Virus record (IMG/VR): IMGVR_UViG_3300006175_000024
Span: 1-28,400 of that record
Reading direction: 5' to 3' (one strand)
DNA from: a virus
Length of the DNA: 28,400 nucleotides
The translations under genes and the position numbers were made by a program. The notes beneath the pieces are model-generated. The model was not told where the DNA came from and ran no database searches. It saw only the letters and a list, made by a program, of their open reading frames with translations. Of the stretch, positions 1 through 6,511 are shown in pieces (the first letter of the stretch is position 1; each line of letters begins with the position of its first letter).

Positions 1-45
1 CGCTCGCGCGACTACGATCTCAGGCGGAGACCGCGGTCCTCCCCC

Positions 46-119
<74 letters not shown>

Positions 120-120
120 T

Positions 121-211
121 AGGCGCAAACGAGGCGCAACCGCCCGCGGCTATTGGCGATTGAGCCTCCTCGAATCCCTGTCGATGCGCAACGACGCGCA
201 ACGATGCGAAA
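121..211. repeat. cluster of short GCGCAA repeats downstream of the tRNA
   Basis: The motif AGGCGCAA occurs at 121-128 and 132-139 (11-bp spacing). GCGCAACGA occurs at 186-194 and 196-204 (10-bp spacing), followed by the variant TGCGAAA at 205-211. Helical-turn spacing next to a tRNA suggests protein binding sites, such as integrase arm sites or a regulator site. No function is shown by the sequence. The rest of 120-296 has no convincing gene. Confidence 0.4.
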
Positions 212-262
212 GGGGATCCGGGCCGGGTCGCTGCCTTCGGGTCGCGGATTGGGCGGCGACTC

Positions 263-280
263 GCTGCCCACATGGGCAGC
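263..280. promoter_or_regulatory. inverted repeat upstream of the first small gene (candidate operator)
   Basis: GCTGCCCA (263-270) and TGGGCAGC (273-280) form perfect 8-bp arms around a 2-bp centre. The repeat ends 16 bp before the first ATG of the coupled operon (297). The tiny centre suits a dimeric DNA-binding protein better than an RNA hairpin. No -35/-10 pair could be assigned with confidence nearby. Operator status is inference. Confidence 0.35.
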
Positions 281-296
281 AACTCGCGAGGTCGGC

Positions 297-368
297 ATGA
301 GCCGGCCCCGGCTGTTCCTCGACGTGGACGTCGACCAGCTGCTCGCATGGGCGAAGGAGACGGCATGA
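297..368 (+). CDS. 23-aa small protein, first gene of the coupled operon
   Basis: ATG at 297 follows a GAGG-like ribosome site (285-290). The peptide is acidic and hydrophobic (MSRPRLFLDVDVDQLLAWAK...). Its stop TGA overlaps the next ATG by 4 bp, the same coupling seen through the following 6 kb, and that is the main reason to believe it is translated. The same frame is open upstream to 153 but without a good start. Function is not recognised. It may act mainly as a leader that recruits ribosomes to the operon. Confidence 0.45.
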   Translation: MSRPRLFLDVDVDQLLAWAKETA

Positions 369-565
369 CCTTCCGCGAAGCCGACTACCCCTACGGCCGC
401 GCGATCGATCTCGGCGATGGGCTGCCGTGGTCGGTCGTAATGACCAAGCCCATCGAGGGGGAGCCAGCGGAGTGCCCGTTCATGGTGCTGGTGCGCCAGG
501 CGGGAACGGACCCGCATCCATGCGACTGGTGGCCCGTGTCCTCGTTGGAGAGGCAGACGGCATGA
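365..565 (+). CDS. hypothetical 66-aa phage protein
   Basis: ATG at 365 overlaps the stop of the upstream small gene (ATGA), and its own TGA overlaps the ATG of the HNH gene at 562. A second start further upstream (272) would overlap the first gene almost completely and was rejected. The protein is short and rich in Pro, Trp and acidic residues, with a DWWPVSSL segment near the C-terminus. No signal peptide or membrane segment is seen. I do not recognise the family. Confidence 0.65.
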   Translation: MTFREADYPYGRAIDLGDGLPWSVVMTKPIEGEPAECPFMVLVRQAGTDPHPCDWWPVSSLERQTA

Positions 566-1098
566 ACCGTCGTGCCGAGCTGAAGGCCGACCCGGCCAAG
601 ACCGAGGCGTGGCTGGAACGCAGCAGGGCGACCGCGAGGGCGAAGGCCGCGGCCAAGAAGCTCAAGCCGGGCGATGTTCGTTCCTCGTTGTCTCCGGTGT
701 CGAAGCGCAAGCTCAAGGAGGCTGAGGAGAGGGGCGAGGCCCCGCCGACGAGGCGACGGCCCCGTAAGCCGAGCTTCACCCCGCCGAGCGCGGAGCAGCG
801 CGCGAAGGCCAAGATGCAGGGTTGCCGGATCAAGGGCGAGCACGGCCCACACATCCATCCCGCGCACGTCACGCCACGAAGCCTCGGCGGATGCGACGAG
901 CGTGACTGCGTCGTCGGGCTCCGCGCGGATCTGCACCGGCTCTACGACGAGGGCGTCGATATCGGGCTGCTGGAGGTGCTGACCCCAGAGGAGCAGGCAC
1001 ATGCGGCGTCGCATCTCGGTTTGCTCGGGGCGCTCAAGCGGACCACGAACACGGACTGGCAGCCGGTGGAGCGCACTCAGTCGAGGAGCGTGGCATGA
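562..1098 (+). CDS. HNH endonuclease-like protein
   Basis: 178 aa. The first 85 residues are Lys/Arg/Ala-rich and probably bind DNA non-specifically. The C-terminal part has the degenerate HNH arrangement common in actinophages: H97/H99/H102 in GPHIHPAH, then PRSLGGCDERDCVV with C111 and C116, then H125 in LHRLYDEG. A closing HLGLLGALKRTT segment is also typical. A metal-dependent nicking or endonuclease role in DNA metabolism or recombination is inferred from family resemblance. ATG 562 is chosen because it overlaps the preceding stop; the 427 alternative is buried in the upstream gene. The stop overlaps the ATG of the HTH gene at 1095. Confidence 0.75.
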   Translation: MNRRAELKADPAKTEAWLERSRATARAKAAAKKLKPGDVRSSLSPVSKRKLKEAEERGEAPPTRRRPRKPSFTPPSAEQRAKAKMQGCRIKGEHGPHIHPAHVTPRSLGGCDERDCVVGLRADLHRLYDEGVDIGLLEVLTPEEQAHAASHLGLLGALKRTTNTDWQPVERTQSRSVA

Positions 1099-1514
1099 GC
1101 GGGATCCGCCACAGCCTCAGAACGGTCGAGTATGCGCGGAAGCTCTACGAGGCCGGCTGGTCCCTTAAGCGCACAGCCGAACTCGTCGCCCGCGGGCTCG
1201 GGGTTCCTGAGCCGTCGATCTCCACGGTGCACTCCTGGGTGAAGGACGGTGCGCTCGATGAACGCCGCCGGCAACAGCGCCGGCGCCAGCGGCAGACTAC
1301 CCTCTCCCGCGCGAAGTACACGGTCCCCGGCCATCCCCGATCTCCGGAATGGAAGTTCGGCCGGATGAGGTACCTGCACGCGCACGGGATCGACGCGGCG
1401 ACGATCGCTGTTCTTATGGCTTGCGACTTCGACGACGACCTGTCGGAAGACGAAGTCCGTGAGGCGATTGAACTCAACCGTCTGCCCGAGCGCTGGCGGG
1501 GGGTCGCCGCGTGA
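1095..1514 (+). CDS. helix-turn-helix DNA-binding protein
   Basis: 139 aa. Residues 12-50 look like a homeodomain-type HTH as in recombinases and resolvase-like regulators: a YEAGWSLKRTAELVAR helix, a turn at GLGVPEPS, then the recognition-like helix ISTVHSWVKDG. A very basic Arg/Gln stretch follows (about 56-70), and then a second helical segment that could be another HTH (HAHGIDAATIAVLMACDF). It is probably a phage regulator or DNA-binding accessory protein. No catalytic motif is visible. It starts by ATGA overlap with the HNH gene and ends by GTGA overlap with the next gene. Confidence 0.65.
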   Translation: MSGIRHSLRTVEYARKLYEAGWSLKRTAELVARGLGVPEPSISTVHSWVKDGALDERRRQQRRRQRQTTLSRAKYTVPGHPRSPEWKFGRMRYLHAHGIDAATIAVLMACDFDDDLSEDEVREAIELNRLPERWRGVAA

Positions 1515-1729
1515 GCCCCCGCACCGATCTCGTCTCCGGCCCCGATCAGTACTGGTCCGACGGGCTCGAACCTTCACGCGGCCAGTGGAAGGACATAGCC
1601 CAGGTCGCGTGTGAAGTGCTCGGCCTCGATGTGCCGACGACGAGGCTTGAAGCGACGGTGGTGATGGTCCGGTTGCGTGCCGCGGCCGAGCAACGAACGC
1701 CCCCCCCCGCGGTTCCGGAGGCGTGGTGA
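1511..1729 (+). CDS. hypothetical 72-aa protein ending in a C9 tract
   Basis: GTG start at 1511 overlaps the upstream stop. The protein has an N-terminal polar region and an amphipathic helical part (about 25-62) before QRTPPPAVPEAW. The three prolines are encoded by an uninterrupted run of nine C at 1700-1708. One extra C would join this frame directly to the following gene (1723-1968), making one product of about 145 aa. The family is not recognised. Confidence 0.6.
   Translation: MSPRTDLVSGPDQYWSDGLEPSRGQWKDIAQVACEVLGLDVPTTRLEATVVMVRLRAAAEQRTPPPAVPEAW
1700..1708 (+). repeat. C9 homopolymer near the end of a coding frame
   Basis: Nine consecutive C lie 19 bp before the TGA of the 72-aa gene and 14 bp before the GTG of the next. 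By frame arithmetic (1511 is phase 2, 1723 is phase 1) a single-base insertion, or -1 slippage of polymerase or ribosome, would fuse both genes. It could equally be a sequencing length error. Confidence 0.6.
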
Positions 1730-1968
1730 TCGGACTGGACGCAAAGCTTGACGTCGCCGCCGCTCGGGCGCTCGTGACACTTCCTGTGCAGGAGGCCGAG
1801 CAGGCGGTCGAGAACGCCGCGATGGATCTCGCCTACCGCAGGGCGATGCGCGAACGCCGCGGCCGATCTGGCCCGCAGCCACGCTGCTCGGCGTGCTGTC
1901 GGTTCAAAAGCAACGAGAAGGTGCCATGCGTGTGCGGGTTCGCTCCCGGCCAGGGGTATGGGGCGTGA
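1723..1968 (+). CDS. small zinc-ribbon protein (81 aa)
   Basis: GTG start at 1723 (a second GTG at 1726 is equally possible) overlaps the preceding TGA. Residues 7-45 form an Ala/Glu-rich helix. The C-terminal third carries C55xxC58 and C69xC71, a likely zinc knuckle. The function is unknown, and DNA, RNA or protein binding are all possible. The C9 tract just upstream means this could be the C-terminal half of a fused product. Its stop overlaps the GTG of the next gene. Confidence 0.6.
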   Translation: MVIGLDAKLDVAAARALVTLPVQEAEQAVENAAMDLAYRRAMRERRGRSGPQPRCSACCRFKSNEKVPCVCGFAPGQGYGA

Positions 1969-2294
1969 CTCGTCTCTGTGCCTACCCGCCATGCTCGGCG
2001 TCGTTCGAATCCAGCCACCCTAAGGCCCGCTACTGCTCGGACTCGTGTCGGGCCAAGGACTGGAAGCGCAAGGCGTTCTATGGCGCCGCACGGTCCGTTC
2101 GAACGGACGGCTCGTCGCGGTCGGGACCGCAGGTGTCGCTCAACAAAGCCGTCGCCTCGGTCCATCACTCGCTCGAAGCCCCGCTCATGGCCGCCGGTTT
2201 CACAAGCGCGGGCGCACGCGAGACGATCGAAGACGCACTTCGCGATGCTCTTCCTGCTCGTCAGCGTGCTCGTCTGGAGGCACGAGAGCGATGA
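1965..2294 (+). CDS. zinc-finger protein with CX4C...CX3C motif
   Basis: 110 aa from GTG 1965, which overlaps the upstream TGA; an ATG at 1893 lies inside the previous gene. The N-terminus holds C5-x4-C10 and RYCSDSCRAKDWKRK with C24/C28. This treble-clef-like pattern is common in phage and bacterial proteins that recognise nucleic acid (similar to HNH remnants or CGNR-like fingers). The C-terminal half is an Ala/Arg-rich helix. No HNH catalytic histidines are visible, so a nuclease call is not justified. Confidence 0.65.
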   Translation: MTRLCAYPPCSASFESSHPKARYCSDSCRAKDWKRKAFYGAARSVRTDGSSRSGPQVSLNKAVASVHHSLEAPLMAAGFTSAGARETIEDALRDALPARQRARLEARER

Positions 2295-2512
2295 GCGTCT
2301 TGCACATCACGCCTGGCCCGTCGGTCGAGGTGCGCCGTGAGCCGGCCGGTAAGAAGTGGTGCTTTCGCTGTCGTAGCCGGCTGTCGCATGAGGCAGTCCT
2401 CCTGATTGACCCGCCCGAGCGTCAGCCGTCCTATTTCGATCCGGTGTGGGTCCTGCGGTGTTCCGGCTGCGGCGGGGACCACACGCATTTCCCAGGGTGT
2501 GGTCCCCGTTGA
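2291..2512 (+). CDS. small zinc-ribbon protein (73 aa)
   Basis: ATG 2291 overlaps the upstream stop (ATGA). Two Cys pairs, C24xxC27 and C57xxC60, lie 29 residues apart, with further C/H residues in the tail (HTHFPGCGPR). This is a typical rubredoxin-like zinc ribbon spacing. Residues between the pairs form a predicted beta-hairpin (AVLLIDPP...YFDPVWVLR). The function is unknown. The last codons overlap the TTG start of the next gene. Confidence 0.65.
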   Translation: MSVLHITPGPSVEVRREPAGKKWCFRCRSRLSHEAVLLIDPPERQPSYFDPVWVLRCSGCGGDHTHFPGCGPR

Positions 2513-2862
2513 CCGGCTGTCTGAACTGTGGTCATCCGTGGCTCGCTCACGAAGGCGGTGGGGCGTGTTCGATGTGCTCGTGCCGGGAGTGGCAGCAGGC
2601 GCGGTCAGCGTCGAAGGTGTTCGATCTGCGCTCTGAGCGTGACCATCGAGAGCTTGTACTGATGGCCGCCCAGCCTCGCGAACCTCGTGGTCGTGATGTG
2701 ATCGTCAGCGCTTCGGGCGCTGGCGAATGGGTCGATCCGCGCGCGCGTCATGGATCGGCGTGGTGGAAGGAGCACATGACGTTGGAGTTGATGGCGCGCG
2801 TGCGCGAAGCCCGGCGCCGGCTTGGACTGGTGACCGGGATGTACGACGAGGAGACGAAGTGA
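2509..2862 (+). CDS. zinc-knuckle protein, TTG start (117 aa)
   Basis: The frame is open from 2446, but TTG at 2509 overlaps the previous stop (TTGA) and places the zinc ribbon C4xxC7...C20xxC23 at the extreme N-terminus, so it is preferred. The rest is mixed polar sequence with a basic helix near the end (MARVREARRRLGLV). It ends by GTGA overlap with the next gene. The function is unknown. The C-terminal helix could be an oligomerisation or DNA-contact element. Confidence 0.6.
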   Translation: MTGCLNCGHPWLAHEGGGACSMCSCREWQQARSASKVFDLRSERDHRELVLMAAQPREPRGRDVIVSASGAGEWVDPRARHGSAWWKEHMTLELMARVREARRRLGLVTGMYDEETK

Positions 2863-3266
2863 CCACCACAACCGACCCGTTCCTGGTGACGGTCAAGCGG
2901 CCGGTGTCGCCCGACGATAACGGCACGCCGTTCTGTGCTGCCTGCTCGCACTACCACGAGGGAGCCCGCGCGTGTCCTGACTGTGGGCGGCCGACGCCGT
3001 GCCGAGACCACGGTTCGGATCGCAGCGTCTGGACGCCGGCAACGGAGGTTGTCTCGCGCGTGGCTGTCGCCTCACTGGAGGAAGCGCGCGACAAGGTGGC
3101 TCTGCTGGCCGCCGACACCATGCTTACCCGCGCTGGGGTCATCATTGCGATCCGCGAATCCGGCGGCAGGGTCTCTCTCCCGGACGGAACCGAGATCAAG
3201 GTCGTGCGGACGACGTACGAGCCGTTCTTCCGGTTCGGCAATGCCGCCCAGGACGGTGCGCGATGA
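2859..3266 (+). CDS. zinc-ribbon protein (135 aa)
   Basis: GTG 2859 overlaps the upstream TGA. The N-terminal third contains C26xxC29 and C39xxC42 plus C48/H51, a probable zinc ribbon. Residues 60-105 are helical (SLEEARDKVALLAADTMLTRAGVIIAIRE, quoted in part elsewhere) and the tail is a beta-type segment. Product identity is not recognised. It is embedded in the chain of similar small coupled genes, which suggests a shared regulatory or host-interaction role rather than structure. Confidence 0.6.
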   Translation: MTTTTDPFLVTVKRPVSPDDNGTPFCAACSHYHEGARACPDCGRPTPCRDHGSDRSVWTPATEVVSRVAVASLEEARDKVALLAADTMLTRAGVIIAIRESGGRVSLPDGTEIKVVRTTYEPFFRFGNAAQDGAR

Positions 3267-3724
3267 GTGGGCGGCGCAGCGACAACGATCCGCGCTGGAT
3301 CGAGCATGCGCTTGTGGAGGCGGTACAGCCGCCGAAGTGCTGCCTGTTCGGGAGGCCGCATCGCTACAGTCCGACGTATATCCCGGGCGTTTTTGCCTGC
3401 GTTTCGTGTGACGCGGTGCTCGACAGGCGCGAGCCTCCGAAAGAGCGGCCCGATGTCGAGCAGCCGTCCCTCTCCCAGCAGAACGAGCCGCGGATTCTCA
3501 GCCGCGATCCGGCGGTTTCGAATCGCCGAGCGGAACTGCTTGCATGGTTGCGCGAGCGCGAGGCACATCACGGTCTTTCGGCGAGCCAGATCGCAGACGT
3601 ATCCGGGATCTACGACTCGCTGGCCTGGTATCGCGCCGAGCGTGCGCACGACGATCTCGGCGTCCTCTGTAAGCACGGCCTTGTTCGGCGCGTCGGCCGT
3701 CCGAGTACGTGGTGGCCGTCGTGA
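3263..3724 (+). CDS. zinc-ribbon plus winged-helix-like protein (153 aa)
   Basis: ATG 3263 overlaps the previous stop. The N-terminal part has C26/C27 and C46xxC49, a putative zinc ribbon. After a polar linker the C-terminal 70 residues look like a winged helix: helix LLAWLREREAHHG, helix SASQIADVSG, helix AHDDLGVLCKHG, then wing LVRRVGRPSTWW. It is a good candidate for a DNA-binding regulator of the operon. The activity is inferred from fold pattern only. It ends by GTGA overlap with the next small gene. Confidence 0.6.
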   Translation: MSGRRSDNDPRWIEHALVEAVQPPKCCLFGRPHRYSPTYIPGVFACVSCDAVLDRREPPKERPDVEQPSLSQQNEPRILSRDPAVSNRRAELLAWLREREAHHGLSASQIADVSGIYDSLAWYRAERAHDDLGVLCKHGLVRRVGRPSTWWPS

Positions 3725-3867
3725 CTCCTTCCCCTGAGCCGAACGACGTGGACGAGCATGACGACTACGAGGCGTGCGAGTGCTGCGGCGGCTCGTGGCC
3801 GATGGACGAGCTGGACATCGACGGCCGGTGCCCCGACTGCTACGACGAGGAGGCCGATGCCGCCTGA
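3721..3867 (+). CDS. 48-aa acidic zinc-ribbon peptide
   Basis: GTG 3721 overlaps the upstream TGA. The peptide is strongly acidic (many Asp/Glu) and carries C19xCC (19, 21, 22) and C37xxC40, enough ligands for one zinc ribbon. The stop at 3865-3867 overlaps the next ATG by 11 bp. Tiny acidic zinc proteins of this kind occur in actinophage early regions, but no function is known to me. Confidence 0.55.
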   Translation: MTPSPEPNDVDEHDDYEACECCGGSWPMDELDIDGRCPDCYDEEADAA

Positions 3868-4180
3868 GCACCCCCTTCCGCAGCCGCCGAATGGCGCCGG
3901 CTGGTTCCACCGGAGCACGCCCGCGCAGCGTCGGCTCATCCGCGAGATAGCGGGCATCCTCGGCGACGACCTGTACCGCCGTGACGGTGGCGGGGGCAGC
4001 GAGGAGCGGCCTGCGGAGCCGTGCTTTGCGACCTGGACCTCGCCGCTGAAATGGTCGGTCGACTATGGCACGAACCTCGACGGGGCGACCGTATGGGCGC
4101 GCGTCTATGGGCCGACCGGCCTGCGCGTTTCCGCGTTCGAGATCGCCGACACCCGCGACTTCGAGGCGATCCTACCGTGA
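3857..4180 (+). CDS. hypothetical phage protein (107 aa)
   Basis: ATG 3857 lies just before the stop of the preceding peptide; the open frame from 3758 would cover that gene and is rejected. The sequence starts Pro-rich, has a short helix (AQRRLIREIAGIL), then a beta-rich stretch with aromatic and Gly residues (KWSVDYGTNLDGATVWARVY). No motif is recognised. Its stop overlaps the next GTG (GTGA). Confidence 0.6.
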   Translation: MPPEHPLPQPPNGAGWFHRSTPAQRRLIREIAGILGDDLYRRDGGGGSEERPAEPCFATWTSPLKWSVDYGTNLDGATVWARVYGPTGLRVSAFEIADTRDFEAILP

Positions 4181-4368
4181 CGCTCTCTCCTGAGCAGATC
4201 GAGGCGGCGTTGCCTGCCATGCGGAGATGGGCCCGTACGCGCTTGACTGGTAGTCAGATCGAGCTCCTCGGCGGAACACGCGCAGCGGTGGCAGCGATCT
4301 ATCCCGGTGGCGTCGAGCAGTTCATCGCCGACCAGGAGGCAGTGCCCGACCAGGAGGAAGACATGTGA
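4177..4368 (+). CDS. hypothetical 63-aa helical protein
   Basis: GTG 4177 overlaps the upstream stop. The protein is predicted helical with an acidic tail (DQEAVPDQEEDM). The segment TGSQIELLGGTRAAVAAIYPGG resembles a short helix-turn-helix but is too short to call. Its stop overlaps the next gene start (GTGA at 4365). The function is unknown. Confidence 0.55.
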   Translation: MTLSPEQIEAALPAMRRWARTRLTGSQIELLGGTRAAVAAIYPGGVEQFIADQEAVPDQEEDM

Positions 4369-4715
4369 GCAGGACTGCGGTCAATGTCGTGGTGGAGAAA
4401 CTTGCGGCGCGTGGGGTTTGCTGGCGAACGCGCCAATATGTCGAGGCGTGGTGTGCGGAGCATGGCGGCGCGTGTCCTCATTGCGGGCTGCCGCCGCGGG
4501 AGCATTATCCGGCGCCGGTTGGGCTTCCCCCGGAGATTTACAAGCATCCTCGCTTTGTCGTGTGGGCGCGTCGGCGTGAGGAGCGGCGCGCGGTAAGGGC
4601 TGAAGGGAAAGATCCGAATCTGCCGCCGCCGGATGCCCCGCTGTTTCGTCTGCCTGACGTGGACTATGGGTTGCGCGAGGGCGACCGTCCTTCGAGTGAG
4701 GAGACGACAGCATGA
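4365..4715 (+). CDS. hypothetical protein with CxxC (116 aa)
   Basis: GTG 4365 overlaps the upstream TGA. C37xxC40 in CPHCGLPPREHY may form half of a zinc site together with C19/C30. The middle is basic (ARRREERRAVRAEGKD) and the tail acidic. The second half is rich in Pro and charged residues and is probably disordered. Family not recognised. Coupled by ATGA to the next small gene. Confidence 0.6.
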   Translation: MSRTAVNVVVEKLAARGVCWRTRQYVEAWCAEHGGACPHCGLPPREHYPAPVGLPPEIYKHPRFVVWARRREERRAVRAEGKDPNLPPPDAPLFRLPDVDYGLREGDRPSSEETTA

Positions 4716-4888
4716 AGTACGAGCGAGAGCTTCGGGAATCGCGCGATGGTCAGCCGACGTTGACAGTGGAGTTGTCGCGCGATGCCCTTGCCTGGGCGAT
4801 GGAAGTGGCTGGCAGGCGGCCGGCGGATGAGGCGCCGTCGAAGGAGTTGTTCTACGTCGCGAAGGCCGCTTTGGAGACGACAGGATGA
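4712..4888 (+). CDS. 58-aa hypothetical protein
   Basis: ATG 4712 overlaps the previous stop and the TGA at 4886-4888 overlaps the next ATG, so the gene fills an otherwise empty slot in the chain. The translation is MKYERELRESRDGQ..., with two predicted short helices (SRDALAWAMEVAGRR and KELFYVAKAALE). Highly charged and probably cytosolic. No recognised domain. Confidence 0.55.
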   Translation: MKYERELRESRDGQPTLTVELSRDALAWAMEVAGRRPADEAPSKELFYVAKAALETTG

Positions 4889-5106
4889 GCGAGACGCACG
4901 AGGTCCGACTGGGACAGATCTGGGAGGACTGCGACACGCGCGGGCCTGGCGCCGGTACGGGACGCCGCGTCCGCGTGATCGAGGTTGGGGGCGTCTCCGC
5001 TCGGGTGGAGAACGTCAAGACCAAGCGGCGCACCTACATCCGTCTTCGTCGGTTCCGTCCGTCGAGCACTGGTTACCGGCTCGTGGAGGACCTGCCTGAT
5101 GCCTGA
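4885..5106 (+). CDS. small beta-barrel-like actinophage protein (73 aa)
   Basis: ATG 4885 overlaps the upstream stop. The pattern VRLGQIWEDCD...GRRVRVIEV...RRTYIRLRRFRP, ending in a STGYRLVED-type tail, matches a family of small hypothetical proteins I recall from actinophages and their hosts. It looks like an SH3-like beta barrel. The role is unknown. It overlaps the next ATG (5099) by 8 bp. Confidence 0.65.
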   Translation: MSETHEVRLGQIWEDCDTRGPGAGTGRRVRVIEVGGVSARVENVKTKRRTYIRLRRFRPSSTGYRLVEDLPDA

Positions 5107-5578
5107 TCCCCTCCAGGTAGACGACCGCCCCGAAGGCCACCGCATCTACGAGTGCGACACGCTTGTTGTACACGACCACGAAGAACGCGGCTGCCCGTTC
5201 ACGGACTACGTTCCTGCTTCTGTCGTGGCTGCCCTGGAGGAGGAGGTAGAGCGGCTTCGGCGCGTCGAGGCGAGTGTGACCGCTGAGCGCGATGAGGCGC
5301 GAGCAGTTCTCAAGGGTCCGATCCCTGTGGCGCTTGAGGCTGCTCATGCTGAGGGTGCCCGGCAGGAACGCGAACGGCTGGAGGGCCTGCTCGCGGAGTT
5401 CCTGGCGCATCAGTCGTGGCGGTGTGAGCATCCGCCGCACTTCTACCTCGCCGAGAAGCCACCGAGGGACGATTGCCCTTGTCGGCTGCTCTCGACGCTG
5501 CGGGAGGCGGGTTTCGAGCAAACCACTTCCGGCGTGGCCGCTGTCTTGTCTTCCGAGGAGGGAACACCGGATGCCTGA
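5099..5578 (+). CDS. coiled-coil protein with C-terminal zinc-like motif (159 aa)
   Basis: ATG 5099 is just inside the end of the preceding gene; the longer frame from 4985 is rejected because it would overlap that gene wholly. Residues 41-104 form a coiled coil (repeated LEEEVERLRR / ERERLEGLLAEF type heptads). This is followed by C109, H111, H114 and C126/C128 (RCEHPPHFY...DDCPC), plausibly one zinc site. It is likely a dimeric scaffold or binding protein. It overlaps the next gene by 8 bp. Confidence 0.6.
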   Translation: MPDPLQVDDRPEGHRIYECDTLVVHDHEERGCPFTDYVPASVVAALEEEVERLRRVEASVTAERDEARAVLKGPIPVALEAAHAEGARQERERLEGLLAEFLAHQSWRCEHPPHFYLAEKPPRDDCPCRLLSTLREAGFEQTTSGVAAVLSSEEGTPDA

Positions 5579-5990
5579 CGAACTGCGCGAAGCACTGGAA
5601 TGGATCGCCGACGCCGAGCATGCGGAGGCGGCTGGCACCTTCGAGGGCCTGCACGAGTGGGCTGTCGAGGCGCATGAACGCGCCCGCGCGGCCCTCGCCG
5701 CCTCGTCTTCTCCTGTACGGGAGGTCGCTGCGTTCGTGTTTGTTGCGGCTGAGCGGTACGCCCTGGACCGGTTGTGGACGGGGGTGTCGAAGGACGTCGC
5801 CTGGCAGGTCAAGCTTCATGCCGAGACGGTCCGCGGGGACGCGGGCTGCGTGAACGCGATCATCAAGGACGTCGAGGCATGGATCAAGCGGGGTGACCGT
5901 CGTGGCCAGTCGGGTGTTCATCTGCATGAGATTGAGGCGACGGAGCGTGCGTGGCTTGACGCGGTGGCCGCATTGCGGGGCGAGCGGTGA
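5571..5990 (+). CDS. hypothetical helical protein (139 aa)
   Basis: ATG 5571 overlaps the end of the coiled-coil gene. Nearly the whole protein is predicted alpha-helical, with Ala/Glu/Arg-rich helices and several Trp. No Cys motif and no membrane segment long enough to call. The function is not recognised. This is the last gene before a 16-bp gap that contains a strong ribosome site for the next gene, so translational coupling is interrupted here. Confidence 0.6.
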   Translation: MPDELREALEWIADAEHAEAAGTFEGLHEWAVEAHERARAALAASSSPVREVAAFVFVAAERYALDRLWTGVSKDVAWQVKLHAETVRGDAGCVNAIIKDVEAWIKRGDRRGQSGVHLHEIEATERAWLDAVAALRGER

Positions 5991-6006
5991 CGGACGAAAG
6001 GAAACC

Positions 6007-6251
6007 ATGAACCGTCAGCCGGTACGAGATCCCGACCCGATGCGCGACGCGATGTGGTCATGCAAGCCTGTCCTTCCGGAATGGCAGCGCTGCCCGGTCT
6101 GCGAGGGCCGCGGCACGGTCCCGCACGACTTCTACACGTGCTTCGGGGTCGCGACGAGCACCGCCCGTGAGCGATGTCGGACATTGGCTTCGCCTCGGTG
6201 TTCACGCCGCCAACCGAGTCGGCTGCTTCTACACCAGAGGAGACGACGTGA
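6007..6251 (+). pseudogene. two-CxxC zinc-ribbon protein broken by a 1-base deletion near 6184
   Basis: ATG 6007 has a strong site, CGAAAGGAA (5995-6003). The frame encodes CPVCEGRG (first knuckle) and, further on, RERCRT, then turns into an Arg-rich low-quality tail running to 6372 that covers the next gene. Shifting to the other frame after 6183 gives GFASVFTPPTESA... and a stop at 6249-6251 that overlaps the next GTG exactly like its neighbours. Adding one G between 6184 and 6185 restores C-R-T-C and a protein of about 82 aa. A real mutation or a sequencing error are both possible. As sequenced, the intact frame is 6007-6372. Confidence 0.6.
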
Positions 6252-6511
6252 CCCATTCGCACAACGGCTACGTCTTCGCCGTCACGCAGATCGGGAAGAG
6301 ACGCTTCGCCTGCGGCAGCTTCGAGCCGGCCCGGCCCGACGCTGGCGCGGCCTACGAGATGAGCATGGGTGAGTTCATCGTCGCCCGCACATATGGCCGT
6401 TGCCGGCGCCGTGTCGAGGCCGCAATCGACAAGCACATCCGTGAGGAGCAGTGGAAGGCTGAGGCGCAGGTGCGGGCCTCAGACTTTGTGGCCGGAGAGG
6501 AGACGACGTGA
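6248..6511 (+). CDS. hypothetical phage protein (87 aa)
   Basis: GTG 6248 overlaps the restored stop of the upstream gene (GTGA); the open frame from 6167 lies within that gene. The sequence begins VTHSHNGYVFAVTQIGKRRF, beta-rich, then a helical basic part (YGRCRRRVEAAIDKHIREEQ). No known domain seen. It ends by GTGA overlap with the next gene. The helical tail could bind nucleic acid, but that is a guess. Confidence 0.6.
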   Translation: MTHSHNGYVFAVTQIGKRRFACGSFEPARPDAGAAYEMSMGEFIVARTYGRCRRRVEAAIDKHIREEQWKAEAQVRASDFVAGEETT

